Below are positions 7,389 through 15,274 of a stretch of 24,406 nt of DNA, in pieces; within the stretch, counting starts at the first letter, position 1, and every line of letters begins with the position of its first letter. The position numbers and the translations under genes were made by a program. The stretch lies in assembly GCA_007125415.1 (NCBI GenBank), contig SLDH01000011.1:1-24406 (forward strand), in the 5' to 3' direction. The notes under the pieces were generated by a model that was not told where the DNA came from, made no database searches, and saw only the letters and a list, made by a program, of their open reading frames with translations. Source of the DNA: Roseovarius sp. (GTDB taxonomy: Bacteria; Pseudomonadota; Alphaproteobacteria; Rhodobacterales; Rhodobacteraceae).

Positions 7389-7416
7389 GCGCCGCAGCTA
7401 CCCGCCGTGGCGCTCA
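7386..7416. terminator. hairpin at the convergent ends of phnF and the transferase gene
   Basis: TGAGCGCC (7386-7393) pairs perfectly with GGCGCTCA (7409-7416). The phnF stop codon is the first three bases of the left arm, and the transferase stop (7398-7400) lies in the loop. The hairpin can form in both transcripts. There is no T run on either side, so it may act as a 3'-end barrier or a collision-zone element, not as a classical intrinsic terminator. Confidence 0.5.
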
Positions 7417-8015
7417 AGGAAGGCCTCTGCAGGGAGACGACGAAAGTCATCGAGCGCGTCGCGGAGCCGCTCGTGTGGCCAGTCCCACCAGGCCAGTGCC
7501 AGCAGGCGCTCGGCCACGTCATCGGGAAAGCGCGCGCGCAGGGGGCGGGCGGGCACGCCCGCGACGATCGCGAAAGGCGGCACATCCTTCGTGACCACGG
7601 CACCCGCAGCAACGATCGCGCCGATGCCGACCGTAACCTCGGGCCGGACGATGGCCCCATGGCCGATCCAGCAGTCATGCCCCAGGGTGCAGCGCCGACT
7701 TTCGCGATGGGCGAAGAAATCCGCGTCATCCCCGGCATCGTCCCAATAGCTGGCGGAGCGATACAGGAAATGATGCTGCGAAGCGTTGCGCCAGGGATGG
7801 TCGGTAGGGCCGATGCGCGTAAAGGCGGCGATATTTGCGAACCGGCCTGCCGTGCAATTGGCAATGTCGGCATATCGGTCGCAATAGGCGTAGTTACCGA
7901 AAGTGCTGTTCAAAACCCGGCTGCCGCGCCCGACCTCGCAGAAGGCACCGAACTCGCTGTCTGCGATCTCGCAGCCGGGGTGAATGAGGGGGCTGTCTGC
8001 TGAAAGGCGCGGCAT
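7398..8015 (-). CDS. phosphonate-associated hexapeptide-repeat acetyltransferase-like protein
   Basis: A 205-residue left-handed beta-helix transferase related to the chloramphenicol/xenobiotic acetyltransferase group. The recurring hexapeptides (I-G-x-G-A-I-V type, for example [29 protein letters not shown]) are clear. The central block [22 protein letters not shown] is typical of the family found in alphaproteobacterial phn operons. A role in acylating aminophosphonates is a guess. It is last in the phnCDE operon, 40 bp after phnE2. ATG 8015 is chosen over an upstream TTG at 8045. It is not a GNAT-type PhnO. Confidence 0.85.
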   Translation of the reverse strand: MPRLSADSPLIHPGCEIADSEFGAFCEVGRGSRVLNSTFGNYAYCDRYADIANCTAGRFANIAAFTRIGPTDHPWRNASQHHFLYRSASYWDDAGDDADFFAHRESRRCTLGHDCWIGHGAIVRPEVTVGIGAIVAAGAVVTKDVPPFAIVAGVPARPLRARFPDDVAERLLALAWWDWPHERLRDALDDFRRLPAEAFLERHGG

Positions 8016-8055
8016 GGTGGATGACCGTTGTGAAGGGTGCAGCAAGCACAGCGCC

Positions 8056-9405
8056 TCAGCGGCCTGTGCCGTCGCCCTTGATGAGTTTGCGCCTGAGCCA
8101 GCCCGAGAGGTTGTCCATCGCGATCACGAGCAGGACAATCAGGATCATGTAATAGGTGACCTTCTCCCAGTCGCTGGTGGTCTGGATCGCCTGCGTGAGC
8201 AACAGTCCTATCCCGCCGCCCACGATGGCGCCGATGATCGTGGCCGAACGGGTGTTCGATTCGAGGAAGTAGAGCACCTGGCTCAGCAGCACCGGCATGA
8301 CCTGCGGGATGACCCCGAAACGATAACGCTGAACTGCATTGGCACCGGTCGATTGCACGCCCTCCATCTGCTTGCGGTCTGTATTTTCGAGCGCTTCGGA
8401 GAAGAGCTTGCCGAAACTTCCCGAGTCGGTGACCAGAATGGCCAGTGCGCCGGTCAACGGGCCGGGGCCGAAGGCGCGCGACAAGATGATGGTGAAGATC
8501 AGCGCATCCACCCCGCGCACGAAGTCGAAAAAGCGCCGCACGGCGAAGCGGATCGTCCGCAAGGGTGCGAAGTTCTTTGCAGCCAGAAAAGCCAGGGGCA
8601 GTGCCACGATCGCGGCCCCGAACGTGCCGAGGAACGCCATAAGAGCGGTTTCACCGATGGCCCAGAACACATCGCCATGCCGCCAGATCGAGTTGTTCCA
8701 GAAATCGCGCACCATGGCTTGCCAGTTCGGCAGCGCAGGGTCGAGCCGGTCAGACGAGAAGGCAGCGGCCAGCGTCTCGGCCGGTGTGAACCCGGCGAAG
8801 GGGCTTTGCAGATCGAAGAAGAACAGCTCCCACCCCCAGAAATACCGGAAGGTGTCGGCACGAGAGCGGGTTACTGTCAGCCGCCCGGAGTCCGTTGTCA
8901 CGACAACCCGGTTGTCAGAGGCGTTGATGAAGTCCGGTACCGGGCCGGGCTGTGGCAATTCCAGAACCATCGGATCGTCGATCATGATGCGGAAGGCGCC
9001 GAAATCGGGATGATCATAGGTAATCAGCGGGCCATCATAGGTTACGCTGTGCCCGTCCGTGAGGGTGATGAAGGTGCGATCTCCGTCCTGCGCCACCCAG
9101 TCGGGGATGCGGTCCTCGGGAAAGACGGCGCGGCGGCTTCCCTCGACCGAGACGATCAGCGTGTCACGCCGGTTGTCACGCGTGACGTGGATCTTGTGGC
9201 TCACGGCATCGGCCAGCAGAATGCGGGCATTGTCCATCTGCGCGCGCTGCATGATCCCGGCTACATCGAAGGAAACGAAGATATAGGCCAGATAGACGAA
9301 CAGGATGACAGGTGCAGCGAGCGCAATGTTGCGCTTGCGCTGGAGGCGCTTCACGGCACGCGCGCGCGCAGTGCCGCCGGGGGTTGCGGCATCGATCACG
9401 GTCAT
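8056..9405 (-). CDS. phnE: PhnE2, phosphonate ABC transporter permease (long form)
   Basis: A 449-residue inner-membrane permease. One membrane helix at about residues 27-46 is followed by a soluble, probably periplasmic region of about 200 residues (about 47-247), then the conventional PhnE membrane domain. The ATPase-coupling EAA-type loop [18 protein letters not shown] and the following GGGIG are in the last third. E. coli PhnE is only about 260-280 residues, so the insertion is the notable feature; similar long forms occur in alphaproteobacteria. The start overlaps phnE1 by 4 bp (ATGA), implying a PhnE1/PhnE2 heterodimer with PhnC and PhnD. Confidence 0.92.
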   Translation of the reverse strand: MTVIDAATPGGTARARAVKRLQRKRNIALAAPVILFVYLAYIFVSFDVAGIMQRAQMDNARILLADAVSHKIHVTRDNRRDTLIVSVEGSRRAVFPEDRIPDWVAQDGDRTFITLTDGHSVTYDGPLITYDHPDFGAFRIMIDDPMVLELPQPGPVPDFINASDNRVVVTTDSGRLTVTRSRADTFRYFWGWELFFFDLQSPFAGFTPAETLAAAFSSDRLDPALPNWQAMVRDFWNNSIWRHGDVFWAIGETALMAFLGTFGAAIVALPLAFLAAKNFAPLRTIRFAVRRFFDFVRGVDALIFTIILSRAFGPGPLTGALAILVTDSGSFGKLFSEALENTDRKQMEGVQSTGANAVQRYRFGVIPQVMPVLLSQVLYFLESNTRSATIIGAIVGGGIGLLLTQAIQTTSDWEKVTYYMILIVLLVIAMDNLSGWLRRKLIKGDGTGR

Positions 9406-10289
9406 TGGCCGCCCCTTCCTTCGGTCAAGCTGTTGCGCATCCAGCTCGATGTCTGATCGACGAGGACGATGGTGGCAAAGAGCATCAGGAAAATCGCCGC
9501 CGCCTCGTCAAACTTGCCCTGGCCGAAAGTCATGGCGTTGCGGAGTTCGGCACCAATGCCCCCGGCACCGACAAAGCCGAGGATGGCCGAGGCGCGGACA
9601 TTGATCTCCAGCCGCAGCAGCGAATAGCTCAGGTAATTCGGCATGACTTGCGGAAAGACCCCCAGCCACGTCCGTTGCCACCAATTGGCACCAACCGAGG
9701 AAAGCCCCTCCAGCGGCTTCATGTCCACATTTTCGTTGACCTCGGAGAAGAGCTTGCCTTGCGCCCCGGCGGTGTGAATGGCAATCGCGATCATCGCCGG
9801 TATCGGCCCGCCGCCCATCACGAAGATCAACACCAGCGCGATGACGATTTCCGGGACCGCGCGACAGATGTCCGAGGTCCGCCGCATCAAAGGGATCAGC
9901 CGTGGCCAGTAAGCCAGCCCGCGGGTGCCGCCCAGTGCCAGCAGCGTGCCCAGAATACAACCCACAATGGTCGATACCATGGCGATGTTGAAGGTCTCCA
10001 CCAGCGCCGGAAAGGCACGGGCCGCGTGGCCCGGCAGGTTGCCGGCCTTCTCCCAGGCCTCGATCACCACCTCCCTGGGGAAGTCGAGGACATGCGCGAA
10101 CCCGTCGGCAAAGCTGCCGGCGTTGCGCATGTCGGCAATCCGGAAACCGGAGACGAACAGAGCGATGAAGACGATCAGGACAATGCCGGTATACATGCGC
10201 CGGCGCCGGGTAAGCGTCAGATAATCGGCGCGGATGTCTATGCCGCCCGGCGTATTGGGGCGAAGCGATCCGGGAAGGACGGTGGGCAT
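9402..10289 (-). CDS. phnE: PhnE1, phosphonate ABC transporter permease
   Basis: A 295-residue permease of the binding-protein-dependent transport family. A cytoplasmic N-terminus of about 30 residues is followed by several membrane helices (first at MYTGIVLIVFIALFVSGF). The EAA loop GANWWQRTWLGVFPQVMP contacts PhnC. It lies 66 bp after phnD, with a hairpin in the gap, and is coupled to phnE2 by a 4-bp overlap. It should form the membrane channel together with PhnE2. Confidence 0.94.
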   Translation of the reverse strand: MPTVLPGSLRPNTPGGIDIRADYLTLTRRRRMYTGIVLIVFIALFVSGFRIADMRNAGSFADGFAHVLDFPREVVIEAWEKAGNLPGHAARAFPALVETFNIAMVSTIVGCILGTLLALGGTRGLAYWPRLIPLMRRTSDICRAVPEIVIALVLIFVMGGGPIPAMIAIAIHTAGAQGKLFSEVNENVDMKPLEGLSSVGANWWQRTWLGVFPQVMPNYLSYSLLRLEINVRASAILGFVGAGGIGAELRNAMTFGQGKFDEAAAIFLMLFATIVLVDQTSSWMRNSLTEGRGGQ

Positions 10290-10308
10290 GGCGATTCCAG
10301 CATGAGAG

Positions 10309-10339
10309 GACCGGGCACCGCAAGAGGCAGCGCCCGGTC
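10309..10339 (-). other. intergenic hairpin between phnD and phnE1
   Basis: GACCGGGC (10309-10316) pairs perfectly with GCCCGGTC (10332-10339) across a 15-base loop. No T run follows on the minus strand. Hairpins after a periplasmic binding-protein gene often protect its mRNA and let it be expressed above the permeases; that role is inferred here. Confidence 0.5.
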
Positions 10340-10355
10340 TGGCGTTCTTGACGGA

Positions 10356-11255
10356 TCAGTTCATCTGCGACTGGCGTACCGCGATGATCGTCTCGTATGC
10401 TTCATGGCCGATGGGGGTGAAGCCAGCGGTCTCGCCTGCCGCCACGCCATAGGCACAGTCGGGATCGGTTTCGTGCAATCCTGCCATCAATTCGGTTACC
10501 GTGTCCTGTACGTCTTGCGGCAGGTCGGAACGGATCACGATGGGGCCTTCCGGGATGGGACGCGAGCGCCAGATTTCCACGATGTCGTTCATGTCCACGA
10601 TGCCGGAATCGGTGGCCCGGCGCAGCGCGCCCGAATTGTGGCCGTCTTCCCATTCGCCCTGACCGTCGGTCCAGACCACGCCGGCGTCGAAATCGCCGTT
10701 CACCACCGCGATGATCGTCTGCTCATGCCCGCCGGAAAAGGCGATGCGGCCGAAAAACTCGCCTTCTTCCATCGAGTAGCCTTCCTGCGGCATCTCAACC
10801 AGGGGGATCAGGTAGCCCGAAGTGCTGTTCGCATCTGCAAAGGCAAAGCTGCGGCCCTCCATGTCCTCGATCGATCTGATGCCACTGTCCTCGCGTGCGA
10901 TGGCGACGGAATAATACATGTAGGTGCCGTCAAGATTGGTCTTGACCAGGATCGGGTGCACGGCCTCCGGATCATTCAGATAGACCGCTGCATAGGCGGA
11001 AGCGCCAAGCCAGGCGAGGTCGAGTGAGCCACCGATCAGACCCTGGATGACGCCGTTATAGTCGGCAGGCGTGAACAGGCGGACGGGCACGCCCAGTGCG
11101 TCTTCCACATAGGCCCGGAAGCACTCGTTCGAGGCCAGACGGTCCTGCACGTTCTCGCCGCCCAGAAGGCCGATGTTGAACTGGGTGATTTCACCCGCAG
11201 TCGCCGGAACGGCCAGCGCGGTGGAGAGCAAGAGAGAGGCAGCAAGTTTCTTCAT
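10356..11255 (-). CDS. phnD: PhnD, periplasmic phosphonate-binding protein
   Basis: A 299-residue precursor with a signal peptide (MKKLAASLLLSTALAVPATA, cleavage near residue 20-21). The mature domain is typical PhnD: FNIGLLGGENVQDRLASNE, the GGSLDLAWLGASAYA strand-loop, and FADANSTSGYLIP with the conserved STSGYL phosphonate-binding loop. It delivers phosphonates to PhnE1E2/PhnC. ATG 11255 follows GGAGTGAAACGA, a good ribosome site. An intrinsic terminator-like hairpin lies only 21 bp upstream, between phnC and phnD. Confidence 0.95.
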   Translation of the reverse strand: MKKLAASLLLSTALAVPATAGEITQFNIGLLGGENVQDRLASNECFRAYVEDALGVPVRLFTPADYNGVIQGLIGGSLDLAWLGASAYAAVYLNDPEAVHPILVKTNLDGTYMYYSVAIAREDSGIRSIEDMEGRSFAFADANSTSGYLIPLVEMPQEGYSMEEGEFFGRIAFSGGHEQTIIAVVNGDFDAGVVWTDGQGEWEDGHNSGALRRATDSGIVDMNDIVEIWRSRPIPEGPIVIRSDLPQDVQDTVTELMAGLHETDPDCAYGVAAGETAGFTPIGHEAYETIIAVRQSQMN

Positions 11256-11276
11256 TCGTTTCACTCCGTTTCGAAG

Positions 11277-11299
11277 AAAAAGCCCCGCAGGATGCGGGG
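11277..11299 (-). terminator. intrinsic terminator-like hairpin between phnC and phnD
   Basis: On the minus strand CCCCGCA (11293-11299) and TGCGGGG (11283-11289) form a perfect 7-bp stem with a 3-base loop, followed by C and five T (11277-11281), then CTT. This is a classical intrinsic terminator placed inside the operon, 17 bp after the phnC stop. It could attenuate phnD and later genes or act as a processing/stability site. Confidence 0.7.
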
Positions 11300-11316
11300 T
11301 TGGTTGGGACATGAGA

Positions 11317-12138
11317 CTATTGAGCGGCGACACCCAAAGCGGCGGCTTGGGTCGGTGCCTGCGACGGCTTGATCGCTGTCGAGGTGGCATCTTCGTTGAA
11401 GCTTTCGTCGGCACCGTAGATCTCGCGTGCGGCGTCGGTGGAAAGCTGATCGGGAGTGCCGTCAAAGACGATACGCCCGTCGCGCATGCCGATCACCCGG
11501 TCACAATAGCGCCGCGCGGTATCAAGCGTATGCAGGTTAGCAATGACCATGCGACCATCCTCGACATTGATGCGCTTGAGCGTATCCATCACGATCTGCG
11601 CATTCATCGGGTCAAGGCTGGCGATGGGCTCGTCGGCCAGAATGATGACCGGGTCCTGCATCAGCGCACGGGCGATGGCCACGCGCTGCTGTTGGCCGCC
11701 CGAAAGCGCCTCGGCGCGTTTGCTGGCCTGTTCGTCAATGCCGAGCCGCTCCAGAATGTCGATGGCATGCATGATGTCTGTGCGCGGCCAGAAGTTGAAC
11801 ATCGTGGCCAAGGTGGACTGGCGGTTGAGCTTGCCGTGCAGGACGTTGGATACCACATCCAGTCGCGGCACCAGATTGAACTGCTGGAAGATCATCGCAC
11901 AGCGGCTTTGCCATGACCGGGCGGCGCGCCCCTGGTAGGCAAGGATATCTTCGCCCTCGAAGAGGATTTCTCCCTCGGAGGCGTCGGTAAGACGATTCAT
12001 CAGTCGCAGAAAGGTCGACTTGCCCGCGCCGGAACGTCCGATGATGCCGATGAAGCCCGGCTCGTGAAGCGTGAAACTGACCTCATCGACGGCGCGATTG
12101 GTGCCAAAGACCCGGGTTACGTTTCGAACGTCCAGCAT
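11317..12138 (-). CDS. phnC: PhnC, phosphonate ABC transporter ATP-binding protein
   Basis: A 273-residue ABC ATPase energising phosphonate import. Walker [10 protein letters not shown] is at residues 34-42, with the [13 protein letters not shown] signature, Walker [13 protein letters not shown], and [15 protein letters not shown] after it, as in PhnC. The frame is open to 12237, but ATG 12138 is preferred: it follows a strong AGGGGG ribosome site, opens with [12 protein letters not shown], and leaves the Pho-box-like promoter outside the gene. The last 35 or so residues form an alanine/threonine-rich tail beyond the usual domain. Confidence 0.95.
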   Translation of the reverse strand: MLDVRNVTRVFGTNRAVDEVSFTLHEPGFIGIIGRSGAGKSTFLRLMNRLTDASEGEILFEGEDILAYQGRAARSWQSRCAMIFQQFNLVPRLDVVSNVLHGKLNRQSTLATMFNFWPRTDIMHAIDILERLGIDEQASKRAEALSGGQQQRVAIARALMQDPVIILADEPIASLDPMNAQIVMDTLKRINVEDGRMVIANLHTLDTARRYCDRVIGMRDGRIVFDGTPDQLSTDAAREIYGADESFNEDATSTAIKPSQAPTQAAALGVAAQ

Positions 12139-12174
12139 GCAACACCCCCTGTGCTGGCGCCGACTTATCTTCAG

Positions 12175-12208
12175 CTTATGTAACGGCGAGGTGACAGGGT
12201 GGTGACCG
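12175..12208 (-). promoter_or_regulatory. Pho box and promoter of the phnCDE operon
   Basis: Three half-sites repeat every 11 bp on the minus strand: CGGTCAC (12202-12208), CTGTCAC (12191-12197) and CCGTTAC (12180-12186). Against the Pho-box half-site CTGTCAT they match 5, 6 and 4 of 7, with 4-bp spacers as expected for PhoB. A -10-like CATAAG (12175-12180) follows. This places the transport operon under phosphate-starvation control and supports the phnC start at 12138. Confidence 0.7.
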
Positions 12209-12328
12209 TTTGATGAACTTTGCCTCCGGCAAGGCAAGGTTCGGCTCCCGCTTTGCAGCGGCGATCAGGCTGATCACGGATGCACCTTTGGCAATTTCCA
12301 CTCATCGCTCGGAGCGCATCGCATTACG

Positions 12329-12409
12329 TCAGCTTCCGCCTCCGTGCCCGTTGCGGCAAGGACGGCCAGCAAGGCCGGTGGCGGGTTCGAGGATCTGTGC
12401 AGTGGTCAT
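12329..12409 (-). pseudogene. 26-codon frame coupled to the upstream hypothetical gene, possibly a frameshifted remnant
   Basis: ATG 12409 overlaps the stop of the upstream gene by 4 bp (ATGA), the coupling seen throughout this window, and encodes MTTAQILEPATGLAGR before ending after 26 codons. Another frame continues as a plausible peptide (LLAVLAATGTEAEADVM) to a stop about 50 bp further on, and a third goes on towards the phnC promoter. This suggests a gene broken by frameshifts, but no family is recognised and the short frame may be meaningless. Confidence 0.3.
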
Positions 12410-12804
12410 GACGGATCTGCTTCAGCTTCGTCGATCTCGATCCGGTCCGCGATCTCGGGTGTGATCAGCCCGGCATGAAACGCCAGCAGGATCAGTTTCG
12501 CGTCCAGAGTGTCACCTTCCTCCATCGCGGCTTCCAGACGCTGATCAGTGCGCCCGGCATCTTCCGGACCGTTGCTGTCGGCGAACTGCTCATGCCCGAG
12601 GATGCAATAGGCCAGAAGCAGCGCCGCATCCGCGAAAGCGGTCTCCTGGGCCTGCGCCGCCGCGCGGTGCTTCGTGAGCCGGATCACGGTCAGTTTGACC
12701 GGGTCCGGCACGAGCAGAGGATGCAGGCCAGCAGCCCGGAGCGCATCATCAAGCGCACGCATGGCTGACGAGCGGCCGAGCAACATGTCGAAAAGACGTA
12801 TCAT
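12406..12804 (-). CDS. conserved-looking hypothetical protein, unknown function
   Basis: About 132 residues from ATG 12804 (MIRLFDMLLGRSSAMRALDDALRAAG); alternative starts are ATG 12840 and 12846. It looks like a small soluble, mainly helical protein with an acidic C-terminus (EIDEAEADPS). AAALLLAY-like and ILGHEQFA segments suggest a packed helical bundle. No enzyme motif, signal peptide or membrane helix is visible. Codon use matches the real genes nearby. It may be the tail of the operon that starts with the binding-protein gene at 20435 or a separate unit; neither is proven. Confidence 0.6.
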   Translation of the reverse strand: MIRLFDMLLGRSSAMRALDDALRAAGLHPLLVPDPVKLTVIRLTKHRAAAQAQETAFADAALLLAYCILGHEQFADSNGPEDAGRTDQRLEAAMEEGDTLDAKLILLAFHAGLITPEIADRIEIDEAEADPS

Positions 12805-12863
12805 GCCCGTGCCGATATCAGGTCTCGCGCGGGGTGACATCTGCATTCTGGCCCATCATCGCA

Positions 12864-13073
12864 TCACGAATGCGCCCGGTGGGCGATCAACCTGCGCAGA
12901 GCGTAGCCCACGGCGCCATTGATGAGCGCGCGGATCAGCGTCATGCGCGCTGACATGACTGGCGCTGGCTTTCCGGTCTTCTCCATTTCGGCGGCGGCGG
13001 TCTTGGCCTTGCGCGCAGGGGGCTTGAGCCGGTCAGCGCGATCGCAAGGCCCGTCGGCGGCAGCTTCGAGCAT
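12864..13073 (-). CDS. small basic hypothetical protein
   Basis: A 69-residue frame, rich in lysine, arginine and alanine, ending in an amphipathic segment (MTLIRALINGAVGYALRRLIA). The N-terminal half looks like low-complexity basic sequence and no good ribosome site precedes ATG 13073, so the true start may be ATG 12956 or 12944. It lies 54 bp after the M20 gene and 17-59 bp before the next gene, depending on the start chosen there. No family was recognised; it may be a small membrane-associated protein or a chance frame. Confidence 0.3.
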   Translation of the reverse strand: MLEAAADGPCDRADRLKPPARKAKTAAAEMEKTGKPAPVMSARMTLIRALINGAVGYALRRLIAHRAHS

Positions 13074-13127
13074 GCGGCGTTGAATGGCAGCGGCGGAAGA
13101 CTTGTCAGTCCATCCTCCAGCCTCTTG

Positions 13128-14447
13128 TCATGTCGCGCCGGTCTTGAGCGGGTTCAGGCCGCACCAGCGTGCAATGAACTGTGCGAAGATGCGCGTCACT
13201 TCGGCCACCGATGCCAGTTCGACCCGTTCATCGAACCCGTGAATCTGCTCGGCGCGGGGGCCGAAGCAGAAAGCCGGTATGCCATAGTAGAGACCATAGA
13301 ATCGTGTATCTGTCAGCGCGGTGGAGCAATGTTTCTCCAGCCCCGCATCAGGGCCCTGCAAATCGCGCAGGGCTGCCTGCAGAGTGTCCAAACCCGGTTG
13401 CGCATCCTCACCCAGCACATACCCTTCTGCTTGAAAGCCGTTCCAGATCACCTCGGGCAGATTATTGGCGAGAAAGGGATGATCGCGCGCGGCCTCGGCC
13501 ACACAGGCCGCGATACGAGCCTTGCAATCCTCCAGCGACCAGCCGGGCAAGAGGCCCATGCGGCAATCCACATCGCACCAGGCGGGCACTGAACTCGCCC
13601 AGTCGCCACCTGCGATCTTGCCGGCATTCAGGTTCAGCGGATGGTGGACGCTGCCATAGACCATGTCATCGGCGGCGCGTGCGTTCCACTCGGCCTCGAG
13701 CCCCTGCAGCGCCTGCAGCAGGTGATAGGCGGCCAGGATCGCATTGGACCCCTCGCCGGCATTGGCGACATGGGTGGGCCGACCGCGCACCCGCAGCTTG
13801 AACCACAGCACGCCGACCTGCGCATGGTAAAGGCCCAGCCCCGTCGGTTCCGGGATCACGCAGAGATCGGCGCGATAGCCGCGTTGCAGGGTGGAGAGTG
13901 CGCCCAGACCGGTCGATTCCTCCTCGATGACCGACTGCAGATGAACCCTCGCCGCCGGCTCGTATCCCGCCGCGCGGATCGCATCCAGCGCAAACAGCGC
14001 GGCCACCGTGCCGGCCTTCATGTCACCCGCGCCGCGCCCGTGCATCCAGCCATCGCGGATCACCGGCGTGAAGGGTGGCGTGGCCCACATCTCGGCCGGG
14101 CCCTCGGGCACCACGTCAAGATGACCTTGCAAGATCAGCGAGCGGCCCCTTGCCGGCCCTTGCGGACGATGGGTTCCGACCACGCTGCGCGCGCGGGAGA
14201 AATCACCCTCGATGGGGCCGAAACCCGGCAACGCTTCCAGCTCCTTCAGGTCGATGGACCAGTCATCGACCTCGTAGCCCCGCATCTGCAGCGCGTCGGC
14301 GATGAAATCCTGCGCCGGACCTTCTTCGAAGCGGCGCGAGGGGATCGCCACGAAATCGGCCAGGAATCGCATCTGCGCATCGAGCGCAGTATCTACGGCG
14401 GCGATCAGGGTTTCGGTGGGCGGCGTATCGGAAAGGATATCGGGCAT
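13128..14447 (-). CDS. M20-family metallo-deacylase/peptidase (ArgE/DapE-like)
   Basis: A 439-residue cytoplasmic metallohydrolase. Metal ligands and catalytic residues are visible in order: GHLDVVPEG (H109, D111), GRGAGDMKAG (D142), EEES (E175 likely base, E176 ligand), IPEP (E200), a dimerisation-domain histidine (PTHV, H226), and a C-terminal EQIHGFDERV histidine. Family members hydrolyse N-acyl amino acids, dipeptides or carbamoyl amides; the exact substrate cannot be read. It starts 27 bp after the alpha/beta hydrolase with AAGG at good spacing, so it belongs to the same operon as the Dpp-like transporter. Confidence 0.9.
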   Translation of the reverse strand: MPDILSDTPPTETLIAAVDTALDAQMRFLADFVAIPSRRFEEGPAQDFIADALQMRGYEVDDWSIDLKELEALPGFGPIEGDFSRARSVVGTHRPQGPARGRSLILQGHLDVVPEGPAEMWATPPFTPVIRDGWMHGRGAGDMKAGTVAALFALDAIRAAGYEPAARVHLQSVIEEESTGLGALSTLQRGYRADLCVIPEPTGLGLYHAQVGVLWFKLRVRGRPTHVANAGEGSNAILAAYHLLQALQGLEAEWNARAADDMVYGSVHHPLNLNAGKIAGGDWASSVPAWCDVDCRMGLLPGWSLEDCKARIAACVAEAARDHPFLANNLPEVIWNGFQAEGYVLGEDAQPGLDTLQAALRDLQGPDAGLEKHCSTALTDTRFYGLYYGIPAFCFGPRAEQIHGFDERVELASVAEVTRIFAQFIARWCGLNPLKTGAT

Positions 14448-14474
14448 GATGCTGGGCCTTCGGAAGAGAGGGGT

Positions 14475-15272
14475 TCAGGGTTTGGGCAGGCTGGTGGCGA
14501 TGAAATCGAGTATCATTGTCTGCACCTTGCTATCATGGCTCAACCAGTGGCGCCTGTGCAGGTAGTGCGGGGCACGATACACCACTGATTGCGCGCGTGC
14601 ATGCCCGGCCATGAAGGCACCGCAATCGCCTTGCAGCACGGGCAACAGGAACCAGGGATCGGCCTCGCCCACCAGCGTCAGCACCGGCTCGTCCTGCGGG
14701 GCATTCAGGCCGCGGTATTCGGGCCAGCCTGCATGGCAGGTCCAGCCCTCGATGATGCGCGCCGCGACGGGCAGGCCCGTCCAGGTGGCAACGGCGATAC
14801 CTCCCTCGGAATGGCCCATCAGCACGACCGGCAAACCGCGCAGCGCCGGGATGGCATGCAAGTGTTCCAGCGCATGGGTCAGTTCGGCCTGCCGCCAGGC
14901 CAGCACCCGGCGGTGCAGGCTGCCCTCCTGGCGGGCGGCGATACAACTGACGGGTTTTTCAGCCCGGGAGAAGCTGTCAGGCGCGATCACCACGAGCCCG
15001 GCTTTGGCGAGGAAACCTGCGGTTTCATCCGTGATCCGGCTCAACCCGTCGCAGCCATGGGCATAGAGCACAACCGCACTGCCCCTCGCGTCTTTCAATG
15101 CCTGAACACCGTTGGCCTCGGTGGGTGCATCGGGCAACCACACCCGGGCTCCCTCCCATGTGAGGGTCAGTTCGGACGGATCCTCGGCGGTTCCAGCCAG
15201 CGCGGGGCTGGTGAATGCCACCATCAGGACGAGGGCGGCGCGGCGCAGGGTCAGGTGCAGAGCGCGACGCAT
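14475..15272 (-). CDS. exported alpha/beta hydrolase, dienelactone-hydrolase-like
   Basis: A 265-residue protein with an N-terminal signal peptide (hydrophobic core AALVLMVAFTSPALA, cleavage near residue 26) and an alpha/beta-hydrolase fold. The nucleophile elbow GHSEGG gives S155; GEADPWF gives D205 and APHYLHRRH supplies the histidine (H236, H239 or H242). An early VVLYAHGCDG probably forms the oxyanion region. It is likely a periplasmic esterase or amidase. It begins 2 bp after the upstream ATPase stop, so it is co-transcribed with the importer and may trim the substrate before uptake. Confidence 0.82.
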   Translation of the reverse strand: MRRALHLTLRRAALVLMVAFTSPALAGTAEDPSELTLTWEGARVWLPDAPTEANGVQALKDARGSAVVLYAHGCDGLSRITDETAGFLAKAGLVVIAPDSFSRAEKPVSCIAARQEGSLHRRVLAWRQAELTHALEHLHAIPALRGLPVVLMGHSEGGIAVATWTGLPVAARIIEGWTCHAGWPEYRGLNAPQDEPVLTLVGEADPWFLLPVLQGDCGAFMAGHARAQSVVYRAPHYLHRRHWLSHDSKVQTMILDFIATSLPKP

Positions 15273-15274
15273 GG

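Noticed and set aside
9312..11027. 571-codon plus-strand open frame opposite phnE1 and phnD
   Set aside because: Same artefact: long antisense frame in high-GC DNA, crossing the real gene borders and carrying no recognisable motif.
12139..12237. N-terminal extension of PhnC
   Set aside because: The extension would contain the Pho box, and a strong ribosome site precedes ATG 12138.
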